A stretch of 64,000 nucleotides of DNA from Cannabis sativa (GCF_029168945.1 NC_083605.1:20907280-20971279), one strand, 5' to 3'; positions 26,101-37,440 are shown, counted from the first letter of the stretch. The notes: a model not told the origin generated them from the letters alone. Numbers and translations are program-made.

Positions 26101-26871
26101 TTCACTAAGCAAGGGCAAAATTGTGATGAAAAGAGATTCTAGGTTTAATTTATTGTTTATGAGACTTTATATGTCTAATTAATAACTATATTATTTAATA
26201 ATTAATTTTTAGTTATTAAATAATTGGAATTGACATTTAAGTGGTTAAATTGGAAAATTGGCATTTTTGAGAAAATGAAATTGAAAAATGACAAAATAGA
26301 AAAATTGCAAAGTGGGGCCCAATAACATCCTATGGCCGGCCACACAAAGGAATTTACCATTTATTTTTCTATTATTTTAATGCTAATTAATTCTAACGTA
26401 AACCTAGGTGGTTACTTATAAATAGATAGTGATGGCTTAAGGAAAAAAGATTGACGATACATCACATTCCTTCAGTAAAATTTTAAGCTTCTTTCTCTAT
26501 AGGCAGAAACCACATTCCTTCTCTTTTCTTCTTAAAATTTTCATACCTTAAGTGATAGAGTGAGTGCCCACACACATCAAGTGGTATCTCAATCATAGTA
26601 TGGAAGATTGTGAAGAATCCAATCAACAAGAAGGAGATTGGGCTCAAGAAGGAGAGAAAGAGATCCAGGTTCAAATCTTGATAATGCACTGCAACAGAAA
26701 GGAATCAAGGGCTAGGGATCTGAACGAAAGGAGTCATTATATTCCGCTGCACCCAATGTAAGGTTTCCTAAACTTTATATGTGTTTATTTCATTGTTTTA
26801 GAAATTCATATTAGGATGTTAATGAAACATACTTGTTAGTAAATCTAGATCCTGGTAAAATATTTTCGACA
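23143..26871 (+). mobile_element. Outer family A solo LTR (interrupted), plus
   Basis: Starts TGTTGGGTTTTGTGCCC at 23143 and ends TTTTCGACA at 26871. It is flanked by the perfect 5-base duplication ATATG (23138-23142 and 26872-26876), so it is a solo LTR left by recombination between the two LTRs of a full insertion. Its own sequence is 23143-24143 plus 26020-26871 (about 1.85 kb). The centre holds a second solo LTR. TATA box: 26417-26424. Confidence 0.92.
24144..26014 (+). mobile_element. Inner family A solo LTR nested in the outer solo LTR
   Basis: Complete LTR of 1871 bases, TGTTGGGTTTTATGCCC to TAATTTCCAACA, flanked by AGACC (24139-24143 and 26015-26019). Joining the flanks restores the normal family A text CTAGTTGAGACC/ATACTGCTTG, confirming insertion into an existing family A LTR. 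TATA box: TATAAATA at 25580-25587. Short ORFs inside are family-wide LTR ORFs of no known function. Confidence 0.95.
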
Positions 26872-26876
26872 ATATG

Positions 26877-27845
26877 TAAATTAGGGAAGGATATCATTTG
26901 CCCAACTCAAACTCCTCTTCTTTCACGTAATATCAATTCCTCAAAATATTATCCATGGTTCTAGGTAATTCACTAAATTCATTATAATATACCTTCACAT
27001 TTTCTTATATTATTTGTGTATAAATATTTATCGGTAATTAATGGTTTTGTATTGTTAGAATTGTATTGGTACAATTGATGGAACTCATGTGAGTACATGT
27101 GTCCCTAAAGATGAGCAAGTCAACTATAGAGGTCAGAAAGGTGTAGTAACACAAAATGTCTTGTGTGCTTGTAATTTTGACATATTTTTTTTACTTTTGT
27201 ATCTGTCTGTTGGGAAGGTACGACAAATAATTCTAGGATATTTTATAGATGCAATTACAAAACTAGAATATAAATTTTTATTGCCCAAAGAAGGTATTGA
27301 AAGCCTAATACTGTTTTTTTAATGTGATGATGCATATACTAATTATTCTTTTTTGGCATATTAGGTGAATATTATTTTGTGGATTCTGCAATCCCATGTA
27401 CGAAAGGTTTTCATCCACCATATTGTGGCGAAAGATATCACTTGCAAGAATATAATAATAGAGGTAATCAACAACGTGGTAAGAAGGAACTATTCAATTA
27501 TTGTCATTCTTCACTAAAGAATGTGATTGAACGATATTTTGGTGTGTTGAAAGCACATTTTCCTATACTGAAAATGATGCCACGATACAGATTGAGCTGA
27601 CAAACTTTGATAGTTATTGCTTGTTACGCTCTTCATAATTTCATTCGTCAACGAACACATCATGATCCTATGTGTAGAGAATGGGAAGAAGACAAAACAG
27701 AAAGAGCTAGCACTGGAGTATCAAGATCTGAACTGAATTTATTAGATGAATCTGCTGTAGTAATGGCACATCTGCTGCAGTAATGGCACATTGTCGGGAT
27801 CGTATTGCTCAAGCTATGTGGAGTGCTTCAACAAAAAGGAATTAG
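26877..27845 (+). pseudogene. PIF/Harbinger transposase, DDE domain
   Basis: After a probable intron (about 26966-27059) the frame reads NCIGTIDGTHVSTCVP, then YRGQKGVVTQNVLCACNFD, carrying the first catalytic Asp in IDGTH. A second frame gives WEGTTNNSRIF, where the family has GSAxDSR, so the second catalytic Asp reads as Asn. It continues KGFHPPYCGERYHLQEY, KELFNYCHSSLKNVIER (third acidic residue, Glu), FGVLKAHFPILKMMPRY and, in another frame, VIACYALHNFIRQR. A short direct duplication (near 27765-27795) further shifts the frame before the stop at 27843-27845. The enzyme would act in the nucleus to cut and paste the element; this copy cannot. Confidence 0.8.
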
Positions 27846-28284
27846 TTTACTATATTTCAATATTGGAGAATAATTTTAGCATTAAAACTATCGTTTTAGA
27901 TATATTATATTTAATGACAATTTTAGATTAACTACTATTTTTTTAAAAAGTTAAATCTATATAGATGTTCATTTTTTTTGTAAGGAGATGTTTATTTCTT
28001 TAATTATATAAAATTGAATAATACAAAAATATTTTAGGATGCTATTTAAAAAAAAAAAAATAGAAAACAAAGCCTAATAAAATTAAAAGTAAAAAATTTA
28101 TTTTTTAAAAAAAATTACTTTACATCATCCAAACATATTTTTTGTTTTTTATTTTTGGAAAACTGTTTTTAAAAAAATTAGCCAAACAACTCCCCTTTTT
28201 AAAAACTACAAAAAACTTTTTTTGTTTTCTGTTTTGAGAACATAATTTTAAAAACAAAAACAGAATACATTGCCAAACATGCAC

Positions 28285-28899
28285 ATATTCTTTCTTACTA
28301 CCAAACAGTTAAGGGCTGATTTTTTTAAGTTTTAATTAGCCTAGAAAAATGTCAAAATAGTTGATGGGGAATGTGAAACTCAACTCTCCAAATGGGTTAA
28401 GATTACTCTTTAAAATCTAGTGGGACCCACAAAAATTAACACATTCCCACCTACAAATTTGAACCAAACAAGGGGTAAACTACACATTCGCCCATATCTA
28501 ATCCATACCCATACACCAAACACCCCCTTAGGGTTTAGATTGAAATGCTTATGGGAATAATCAAGCATTTAGAGATTTTTCTAGCTAGTGTTTGTGGATA
28601 AAAATTAGGGTGTCATAAAAGTTGAACCAATACCTGTATTTATAGTGTTTAGGTGAATCAAAACTTGAAATCTAATACCCACACATTCATGGTTGTTGTT
28701 ACTAATAATAAAAGTGGGAATAAATGGGATAAAAATATTGGCATGGAAATAGAAAACGTTCTCATTGAAGAGATGAACATTATTGAAAGCTTATCAAAAA
28801 AATTGGTTTTAGTGGTACACGGTGACATGTCGCCTTGAGAGATAGCTTCAAACCCTTCATCGAGAAATATTACAAAACATCAATAACCCCATAACACAA
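28285..28899. other. Intergenic sequence, possible MITE end
   Basis: AT-rich DNA. Around 28490-28515 there is a CCAAACACCCCCTTAGGG-type terminus like those of small plant transposons, but I could not find a matching left end. A short ORF (28653-28838) shows no recognisable domain. Confidence 0.3.
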
Positions 28900-29935
28900 C
28901 CTTCATGTGACATGTTGTCTGATACATTTTCATTCAACTCCTTTTTTCAGGTTTGTAACTTCTCTATAAGACAACTCTTTCACGAACATTTAAATCTTCA
29001 TTTTAATGATATAAATTAGATATGAATATTTTTCAACAACTATAAACTCACAACTATCAAATTCATAACCTATTGTGTAATTACTCATATATTAACATAA
29101 TATAATCAAGTATGATTCATGAGTTACAAATCCTATTTCAGATTTGTAACTTCTCATGGTATCTTTAGTTTTAAATAGGCGACATGTATACTTCCCAGGG
29201 TTCAAGAACAATTGAAACGGGCCCATTTGCAGGCCCAATTAATCTAGTGGGTCAGCCCACGATGAATTCACATCGAAGTCTCGAGTCCTATTGCAATCTA
29301 ATAAGAATCACGGTTAGGCGGTATTCTTTAGTTTTGGAAGGATGGCTCATGCCAAAAAAAAGGGGAAGGTTCGACCGAGTATATCTAGATGCCCTCATAT
29401 GGTGATCCGCGAAGGGCAGCTAGAAAGTTACCAGGGAGTAATCCTATGTGGCACTTTAGGATTTTGCCCCCTTCTTGGGTTTAGGAAATGGGCACAACAG
29501 CAAAAGGGACATGCCTTTTGTCCAATGCCCGTGATTTTGATTGATAATGTACATGATCGACAGCGGAAGTCACCTGTCTCTATCAAGTGGTCCCCTTCTA
29601 TATGGATGACCATTGTCTCACAAGATGGGGCTCACATACTCCAACCAAAGTCAATATAATAATGTACTTTACCCCATCAATAGGCTTTATTTATTCACCA
29701 AAAAACCCTAATTGGTTTGGCTTCACCCAATAACCCAACTCTAGCCTATAAATATAACTTTATTCCTTCATACAAATGGTTATGATTTCAAGCAAGGCTA
29801 AAGGTTTCAAATGCGGGCAAGAACACTTGTTTAAAATACTTAATAGTAAAGAGCTTCAATAATATTGACTCGTGCACTAAGGCTTTTTAACGCCCAATCC
29901 ACGTAAAAAGCCCCTTTTCATTTATTTCTTAAACA
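28900..29935 (+). repeat. Probable LTR remnant of an unidentified retrotransposon
   Basis: Promoter-like layout: TATAAATATAA at 29747-29757, then a leader with TCAAGCAAGGC, and a U5-like segment (about 29867-29915) with GACTCGTGCACTAAGGC and GCCCAATCCACGTAAAAAG, which resembles the ends of known plant LTRs with CGTGGACTAAGGC...CCACGTAAA text. Neither the start nor a primer site could be fixed. ORFs of 61-105 codons in 29184-29659 overlap on both strands and show no domain. Confidence 0.35.
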
Positions 29936-30712
29936 ATTTTCCTTAGCTTAATTTATTATTAATTCAGTTTTTAAAAATTTTAGTGAATATTTTGATACTT
30001 TCATTAAGAGCTAAGAAAATTATTCTCCAATTTTGTCATGTACAACAATGGTTGCAACCTAAAACACTATGGTTAGACCCTATTAGGCTATTTTTAGCTT
30101 ACGTTTTTCGTCACTTTTTATAGTTATTTTTCTTTTTTGTTATTATTTTTGGAATAGAATTATGCTTGTTTTTTTTTTTGGTTTTAGGTTGCGACACTTG
30201 AAATGTATAAATTCGTTAGATTTCAGAAAATGGTGATCTACAAAATAGAGAAAATTTTGCAAGATAATAAAGCTAAAACTTCAATCCTAAATTTGACTAT
30301 GTTTTGGTCCGATTTTGGAAAAATTCAAAACATAAAAGTTTAGATATCTTTTTCAGCTTTCCAACGCCTCTTGAATCAGCTCATTTAGAGTTTGTATCTG
30401 AAAGTTATACATATTTTACTGAGAAAGGGAAGTAGGAACATTTTTATTGTGACTAATATTTGTGGCCGTGGCGAGCAAAACTTATGGCTGCCGTGAGATG
30501 GCTACAGAAAACCTTGAATTCAACTTAAGAATTACAGCTTCCGCAGCGTCAACTTCGTACGGGTCAAGGAGAACTTCATATTTTCTCATTTTTAGGCTGA
30601 AAAACTCTATCTAATGAAAGGGGGTCACGAATTATAGGAGTATACATAGAATGGAACCCTAAACACACAAGAAGAAGCTTGGAGTGAACATGGGCAATCC
30701 ATGAAAATCCCG
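29936..30712. other. Intergenic sequence, no gene recognised
   Basis: Non-coding, moderately AT-rich. It may be the continuation of the retroelement remnant on its left, but no primer site or protein motif could be read. Confidence 0.3.
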
Positions 30713-31561
30713 ATGGGATTTTATGCCCTAAATAAAACCCATTTCAATATAATCTGATTTTTTATCAATAGAAGATTAGAAATCATTTATGTTTACATAT
30801 AGTTATTTATATTTATGGTTTAATATATAATTTATGTTAAATCTAGAATATATAGTTATTCACAATTACAATAATGTCAACACAAATGGAAGGTAATTGT
30901 GATTATATGCTTTAAAAGATAATGTCTCGTGATTCATCACTGCATTGGATTTACACTGATGTGATAGTCAGCGATAAAGCTTACTTACACCTTGGATAAG
31001 TGTTATGTTCTTTCCAGAACATTGGCAAAGTATTCTAGTATTGGATGTATGGAGTATACATTGGACTGGGACCGATATTGATCTTGGTAAAGATATTATA
31101 ATCATACTGTTGTATCTTTCTAAGTCAATATTATTGGTTGATCTTAGATCAAAAGATCTTAATCCTGACATGGTTAGGTTCGATCTCAAGAGTGTTATTT
31201 ATGTTCTTAGAGTTGTTAGTTAAAGCCTACCATTTGGTTTTGGGTAACACGTACAGCTTGGGAACATGATAGTATAATTGAGTGGGAGCATTAATCATAG
31301 ATATGAAATCTATATATAACTTCTATCTGGACATAGAAGTGAAATGATGATTTCCTTCGAGCTTGGCTTAGTAGAGATAAATGGAAGAGGATTATATTAG
31401 TTTACTTAAATATCATTTATAGGAAGCTAAGTGTTTTAAAGATAAAATACATTGAGGGGTGAAACGGTAAATTTGTCCCTACTCGATGTAAATCATCTAT
31501 AAATGATCTTTGATTATTGAGATTATAACGATGGTTAAATTTTCATACCACATCTATATTT
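30713..31561 (+). repeat. Family A LTR, plus, 5' half only
   Basis: Starts ATGGGATTTTATGCCCTAAA, a degraded form of the family A start, and follows the family sequence through the GGGACCGATATTGA, TTAGATCAAAAGATCTTAATCC and AACGATGG segments. It stops matching after CACATCTATAT at 31561. The second half is absent. It is more diverged than the other copies. Confidence 0.75.
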
Positions 31562-32805
31562 ACCCAAAAGCTTCAATATATATAAATCAAATAAATTAAA
31601 AACTACATATAATTTTATAACATAGCTTCTTCCAATAGTATCATAAAAGAGAGTATCACGAATCTCAAAGTCCAAAAATTAAAGCATATACTGTATGAAT
31701 CAATGACTTTATCTGAATATTGAAGATGTATATAAATTCATAGCACATTGATGCACTAAACGGAAAAGTCAAAAAAAAAAATAATAACAACTAACCAAAA
31801 TTTATATATGGACCATTTAATCCTTCAAGAAAATGTAATATATACTCAAACAATAAATTTTGGTAGTATATAATTTATAAAAAGAATGTATATAAAATTC
31901 TTTATCACTCATAAAATATATATAGAATATAATTTTTGTAGCATATACCACTTATTAGAATTTTTTATCACTCATAAAATATGCAATAACAATATTCAAC
32001 TCCATAAATAAATATATTACATATAATTTTAAGTGTATAACCATAGATCTAAAGAATACATTTGTTGATTCAAAGAGAAGAACTTAAGTGGCGGAAGCGT
32101 ACCTTAATCCATAGATAGTGATAGTCTTAATCCATCTTGCAGAGATAATCTTTGTGGTAATTTTGGGTAATGATCTTTCAAGAAAACAAGACTTAAGGTT
32201 TTGTAATTTTCTCTCTTGATGGGAGAAGATGAGAATACAAATTTGCTCTTGTTTCTTGGGGACCACTACCTATTTATAACCTCATAGCTAGGTTATTAAT
32301 TTTAAGTATTTCTAATTTATCCCCTCAATAAATTAAAAATATCACTTAGGGTATCTACACATTTAGCCCATAAAACTTTAATACCTAATGATCCACAATT
32401 ACTAAAATGATCACTTTATATATTTGGGGTCAAACTACACATAAATACATATGAGCCACATTACAGATTTTAATGAACACATAGTTGTTAAAACTTAATT
32501 CCTGCCCTACAAAATTTACAATTGTTGTTTTGATTCTTATTGATGAAATATATGTTATATATGGAATATGGTATAATTAAATTTTTTTCATTGCAAATAT
32601 ATGAGAATATTTTATAGTATGTGAAGTGAATATTTGAGAAAATTTTATTAAAAACACAATTGTTGAGAAGAAAAAAATTCTAAACCATATGTATATATAA
32701 TTAGTTATCTAGGTTTTATTCCTTAGACATATACATACGCCTTTCTTGTGTTTTTTTTTTTTTTTTTTTTTTTTTTGAAATGGATGCTCTTTTGTTCCTT
32801 TTTTA
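31562..32805. other. AT-rich spacer, possible minus-strand LTR
   Basis: About 32063-32300 has, on the minus strand, a TATA box (TTATAAATA, 32271-32279), a transcribed-leader-like stretch, GGTACGCTTCCGCC and a TCAACA end at 32063. This resembles the R/U5 part of an LTR of another family, but no second copy is in the window. A T-run lies at about 32750-32776. No gene was seen. Confidence 0.3.
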
Positions 32806-33440
32806 TCTATAACTATATAAAAAGGAGAATGTGGTTTTGGGCTTCCCAAAAGTAAATTACCAAATTCTCCTTCTTTTTTTTTTTTTTTATCTATAACCTT
32901 TATAAAAAAAAAAAACAATGTTTTTGAGTTCCACTAAGTAAACTTAATTAACTTTTATTAAATATTAAACTACAAAAAATAATAAATTGTTCTTTTATAA
33001 CTCAAAAAAAAAATCTAAGTCAAACAACCATACATATTGTAATCTTTTTTTTAAAAAAAATTATTTTTGAAATCTTTTTATATCCCACATTTAATTAATG
33101 AATAATAATTTATCTTTGTACAAAATAACTTAAAAGTATATTATTTTATACAAAAAAATTAAAAAATTATTTCAATTAATGGAAATAATTTACTTATTAT
33201 TTTATTAAATAAAAAATAATAAAAAAACACAATTTTAGTTATATAAATACATATATATATATGTGATAATTACTTTTCTCTCCGTCACTTTAGATTATTA
33301 AAATAATAGATTTATAAACCCATTTATTGATGTGTGAGAGCCATAACCTTTACTAAAAAAATATCACACTTAAAAAATATATGTATTTTCTAATTTCATA
33401 ATTGTAAAGTAAAATAGTAAGAAAGCTCCACAAAATTAAT

Positions 33441-33632
33441 TTAGTATAAATGATTATAATTTTTGTTTAATGTGGGCAGTGAGCACAAATATCTTTAGGG
33501 GAATTTTATTTACACTTTAAAAAATTTATAAATGCATTAGTATAAATGATTATAATTTTTGTTTAATGTGGGCAGTGAGCACAAATATCTTTAGGGGAAT
33601 TTTATTTACACTTTAAAAAATTTATAAATGCA
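33441..33632 (+). repeat. Tandem duplication, 2 x 96 bases
   Basis: 33441-33536 and 33537-33632 appear identical, each starting TTAGTATAAATGATTATAAT and ending TTTATAAATGCA, with GGGCAGTGAGCAC in the middle. By eye I found no difference between the copies. Confidence 0.85.
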
Positions 33633-33946
33633 CTATATTTTAATAATTTTTATTTTAAATAAAATTTATATCTGTATTTATAGTAGTTTTTTTTAATCAA
33701 AATTCCTTCAATTCAAATTGTTAAAAAATAAATCTATCAAAAAAAATTAAATATTATAATAAAAAATTATACGAAATTCTATTAGAAAAATAAAAAAAAA
33801 ATTATATAAATTTGAAAAATAATTATGACTTTTTTTAAAATAAATACAAAAATTAACACAATATAATGTGAGAAAAATAAATCAAAAAAATATTAAGAGT
33901 GATTTTTAAAAATTATTTTATGTTTATTTTTTATATACTTATTATA

Positions 33947-34255
33947 CATTATAAGAAATGTCACTTTTACCAGCACAATTCGCTAATGCGCTCGCAAACT
34001 ATACTGGCAAAAAAGTCAAAGTTTTACCAGTGCATATTTGTAGTGACTAAAATCTAACTTTTTCAGTGTATTTACGCACTGGGAAAAGTTATTTTTGCCA
34101 GCGCTTTTCATTTTGTGCTGGTAAAAATTCTAATACCAACGTTGATTTGCCAATCTCTTTTGCCAATGCATCTGAGTAAATTTTATTTTACCAGCGTAAT
34201 ACTAAACTTTTGCCAACACAAAAATGTCCTGACAAAAATGACATTTCTTGTAGTT
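33947..34255. mobile_element. CACTA-like miniature element inside the Helitron
   Basis: Ends CATTATAAGAAATGTCA and TGACATTTCTTGTAGTT are imperfect inverted repeats resembling the CACTACAAGAAA termini of CACTA elements. The interior consists of repeated sub-terminal units in both orientations (TTTTACCAGCAC, TTGCCAGCGC, TGGTAAAAATT, TTGCCAACAC). About 309 bases, no coding capacity. The small ORF at 34115-34330 crosses its end and is spurious. Confidence 0.6.
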
Positions 34256-34363
34256 AATTTGTGGGATGCAAATAAAATTTTTCATATTTTTATAATAAAT
34301 GAGTCCCCTCAAAATAAAAAGTCGTGTTGAATACACGTGCGGAGCACGTGTGCCTCCGACTAG

Positions 34364-34979
34364 TTAATCTAAAAGTACAAATTCATAAATATTGGAGATA
34401 CTTTACTATATAATGGTAAAAAATTAAAACTCCATTATATGTATATAAGTCCTTATGAATAGATAGATTAGTGAGTTGATTAAACTAACATTTTTTATTA
34501 TGTGGTAGTGAACACTTGATAAAAATTTTGATCCATGCCGGTGTTCCATACCTCGACTCGACGCTCTCTACAGTAACGAGGAGATCAATGCAGTACGGGA
34601 TGAGTGGACATAATTTATGAAGCCTTTGATTATTGATTAACAAGGTTATCACTTTTTATTATCATACATGGGATATAAGTTTTATGATTATACTTTTTTG
34701 TATTATGTAATTAGTCTATAAGTAGTTTTAATGATACGTAGAATATAAGTTTTAGGATTGTTTCTATTAACAATTTTAGTTTTATGTAATTAGTTATAGT
34801 TTTATCGTTATCGATTATAGAATTGATTACTAAATATAAAAGTTTTATATAAGTTTTATAATTGTTATTTTTATTTTTATTTTTATATTATGTATTTACT
34901 GTTATATAAAATAATTTATGCAGGCAGAAAAAATTGCATGGAAATTTGTAATTTTCTCTTACCTACACTTATGTTTCAT
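34364..34979. other. Spacer with a short coding-like fragment
   Basis: Mostly AT-rich. About 34550-34640 has unusually high GC and, in one frame, reads RLDALYSNEEINAVRDEWT, a stop, then FMKPLIID, which looks like decayed exon sequence. I cannot name the family. Nothing else is recognised. Confidence 0.3.
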
Positions 34980-35304
34980 TTTATAACCGACGCACCATGT
35001 GAAAAAAAAGTATTTGCAACAAGTTATGCGTCATTTAAGAACTGACAGCATAAGTTTTTTATGTCGATTTTGAAATGGCACAACTCTTTTCGTGTCATTT
35101 CCAAACTGATGTACAATATTATAAAGAACATTTTCTATTTTTAGTCGGTTTCAAAATGACACATATAGCTTTTTCTGTCATTTTATAACTAACGCAAATA
35201 ATACACTATTTGCGTCTACAGTTTATATGCCACTTTTAGAGAGCAACGCAAAATCTTTATATGTCACTTTGTAAGTGACGAAAATACTTCTTTTTATAAT
35301 AGTG
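34980..35304. mobile_element. CACTA-like sub-terminal repeat region
   Basis: A run of repeated short units in both orientations (GACGCA/TGCGTC, GTCATTT/AAATGAC, TGTCACTTTGTAAGTGAC) ends with TTATAATAGTG at 35304, whose complement CACTATTATAA is a CACTA-type terminus. The left end could not be located. No transposase sequence is present. Confidence 0.45.
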
Positions 35305-36406
35305 TACCACGTACAATTCTCTTGTGTCAAGTTTTAAATTCTGCACTATTTATTCTCGTTTTTTTCTTTAGTTTTATTAAAGAAAATTATTAACATTTGC
35401 AAGAACAATATAATAACACTATTCAAAACCTATAATTTTAATAAAAATCTTTAGCAAATAATATAATTTCACATCGATAAACTATAATACCCCCACATAC
35501 AAAGTTTCATGTAGTTTTTAGTGTCCCTCGTATTACCACGATGATAATAATGATACTCACCAACATAATTAGTTGAGGAAAATTTTCCCTTCAAAATCAT
35601 GATGTCTGCCAAATTTAACATTTGAAAATTTCTTCCTTTCTTTTTCATTTTTTATTTTTTGCTAGTACTGAAAAGTGGCAAAAAGCTGGGTACCATGCGC
35701 AGTCCTTCAATATATAAGTGACTATGGCTACAGAGTAGGTAACCAACCACCCGTTTGATTTTTCTTTCACCTCTCCAGTCAGTTCACATAAATTTTCATA
35801 CTAATTTGAAAATGATTAAAAACAATAGTCTTTTTCCTTTGAAGTTGTGATAGTAAGGCGTAAGATAAGTTTCGAACTTATTGCCATAAGCATTTTCGAT
35901 TCTTAATTATGTTGTAATGTATATAGTCGACTATCCAAAGAGATTATTGTTTTAAAAATAAAAATTACAAACTCTTCATTCATTAAAAAAGTTAAATAAA
36001 CAAATTAAGTTACTTTGGATGTTTATTGTTATTATATATTTTTTTTAATTATTTTTAAAATATAAAGCAAATCATCGTACAAAGTGGGTAAATGAAAGTA
36101 GAAAAAAAATCACAAAGGACATCGTTATGATTGCTAAATTGGACTTCCTTTCAGAATTACCGTGAGGACTGTAGTATTTAGATTATGGTGAATTAACAAT
36201 AATTCTGTCCTTTTAAAACTTATAAGTTCTATTAGTACTCGAGTATGCACCAAGTGTGGCCATATAATTGAGCGATCACCGTACATTTTGAGAACAATGA
36301 GAAGTGCCAATTTCAAATATCATTATTTAGTGTCCTTTTTCAGCAATTTGTTGTCACAAAAATCATTTGTTATTAGATAAAAATATTAGTGGTTTGTAAA
36401 TTGTAA
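35305..36406. other. AT-rich intergenic sequence
   Basis: No gene, RNA or clear element seen. A 60-codon ORF at 36134-36316 has no supporting features. Confidence 0.5.
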
Positions 36407-36769
36407 GAGCATCTCTAGTGTGAACAATCTTTCTAAAATTTATATTACTCTAAAATATAATATTTTATTTTCTCATTCTTTTATATTATTTTTAGTCAAC
36501 AATACTTAAATACTAATTAAACAACTTTAAAACTTACCACCATAACCTCACACATTATTATTTAAATAAACTTTGATTTTTAGCAATTGTTCATTTCAGA
36601 TTTAGTTTATATCTTTATTTTTTTTAATTTTTTTTTTATTTTTTGAAAAAGAAAGGACAGACTATATTGTTGCCCTTGATAAAAATTTTCTCCAATGCAT
36701 TAGCCACTCTCCTAAATAGCTTACCACTTATCACCATCTGTTGAGGAAAGTGGTGGCACATTGATGCTC
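36407..36769. mobile_element. Tourist-like MITE 1
   Basis: Terminal inverted repeat GAGCATC...GATGCTC, flanked by TAA on both sides (36404-36406 and 36770-36772), which is the TWA target duplication of the PIF/Harbinger superfamily. Length 363 bases, no coding capacity. The GAGCAT start also matches the terminus of the autonomous-type PIF element at 19572, although that one continues GAGCATGTTTGG. Confidence 0.7.
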
Positions 36770-36772
36770 TAA

Positions 36773-36992
36773 GGCCAACTCCAATGGGTGTTGCCCATGA
36801 AGTTGACCAAAAATTATACTATGTTATGTGACAATAGAGGTATAAGAGAGACAATAAAAACAGTTCATATTGAGCACATGTGCTCTTTCATATTTTTTAT
36901 AAAAAAAAAAAGAAAGAAAAATTGTGATTGACTAAAAAACAAAAGTGGGGTTAATTGAACAATTATTTTCAGTTGACCCATTGGAGATGCCC
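36773..36992. mobile_element. Tourist-like MITE 2, abutting MITE 1
   Basis: Ends GGCCAACTCCAATGGGT and ACCCATTGGAGATGCCC are a 17-base inverted repeat with two mismatches, flanked by TAA (36770-36772 and 36993-36995). It shares the left TAA with MITE 1. Length 220 bases, non-coding. It lies about 450 bases upstream of the BAHD start codon. Confidence 0.75.
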
Positions 36993-37320
36993 TAATAGTC
37001 TAATATCCCCATAAATTGCTATCAAACTTCTTGTTATTAAATTAAAATATATATTATTTAATATCAAACTATATCAATGAAAATAAAAATAGGTCCTAAA
37101 AATATCATTTAGCAATTAAAATAAAAATAAGTATACTTCTTTTTTCGAAGTAAATATTAAAATGGATCTCATTAAAGTGACTAGATATTTGATACTAATG
37201 GTCAAGTTCACTCTTGACTTGTACATATTTCCATGATCAAAACTACCCTAATAAAGTTGCTCATTGTGACTTATGAGGTGTGCTAGCGTCATTGCGGACT
37301 CTTTAATCATAGATTGCACT

Positions 37321-37330
37321 TATTTATAAA
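37321..37330 (+). promoter_or_regulatory. Candidate TATA box of the BAHD gene
   Basis: TATTTATAAA lies 111-120 bases before the start codon. Transcription about 30 bases downstream would give a leader of about 80 bases. A second AT-rich run (CTATATATATTA) sits immediately before the ATG and is too close to be the TATA box for this start. Confidence 0.4.
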
Positions 37331-37440
37331 CTTGCTTTAAATAAAGAGTCATGAGCTTCAACTGAAAACCTCAAAGATATCTCATTTTATCATTTATTGT
37401 TTCTTAGAATTTTTTAACACCCTTTGAACTATATATATTA

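Larger units (their letters stand above)
32806..34363 (+). mobile_element. Non-autonomous Helitron
   Basis: The 3' end is characteristic: a perfect hairpin ACACGTGC-GGA-GCACGTGT (34333-34351), then GCCTCCGA and the CTAG terminus (34360-34363), followed by T. The proposed 5' end TCTATAACTATATAAAAAGG at 32806, preceded by A, fits the TC start and TCTATACTATAT-type consensus. A second similar start (TCTATAACCTTTATAAAA) lies at 32890. Insertion between A and T without target duplication is as expected. No Rep/helicase is encoded. The interior is AT-rich and holds a 96-base tandem repeat and a CACTA-like element. The 3' end is well supported; the 5' end less so. Confidence 0.65.

Noticed and set aside
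28653..28838. 61-codon ORF as a small host gene
   Set aside because: No start context, domain or second copy; surroundings are decayed intergenic DNA.
29184..29659. Three overlapping ORFs (61-105 codons) as a possible small gene
   Set aside because: They lie on both strands, show no motif, and fall upstream of an LTR-like TATA box; probably chance openings in a GC-richer remnant.
32709..32918. Lysine-rich minus-strand ORF
   Set aside because: It is the translation of T runs at the start of the Helitron region.
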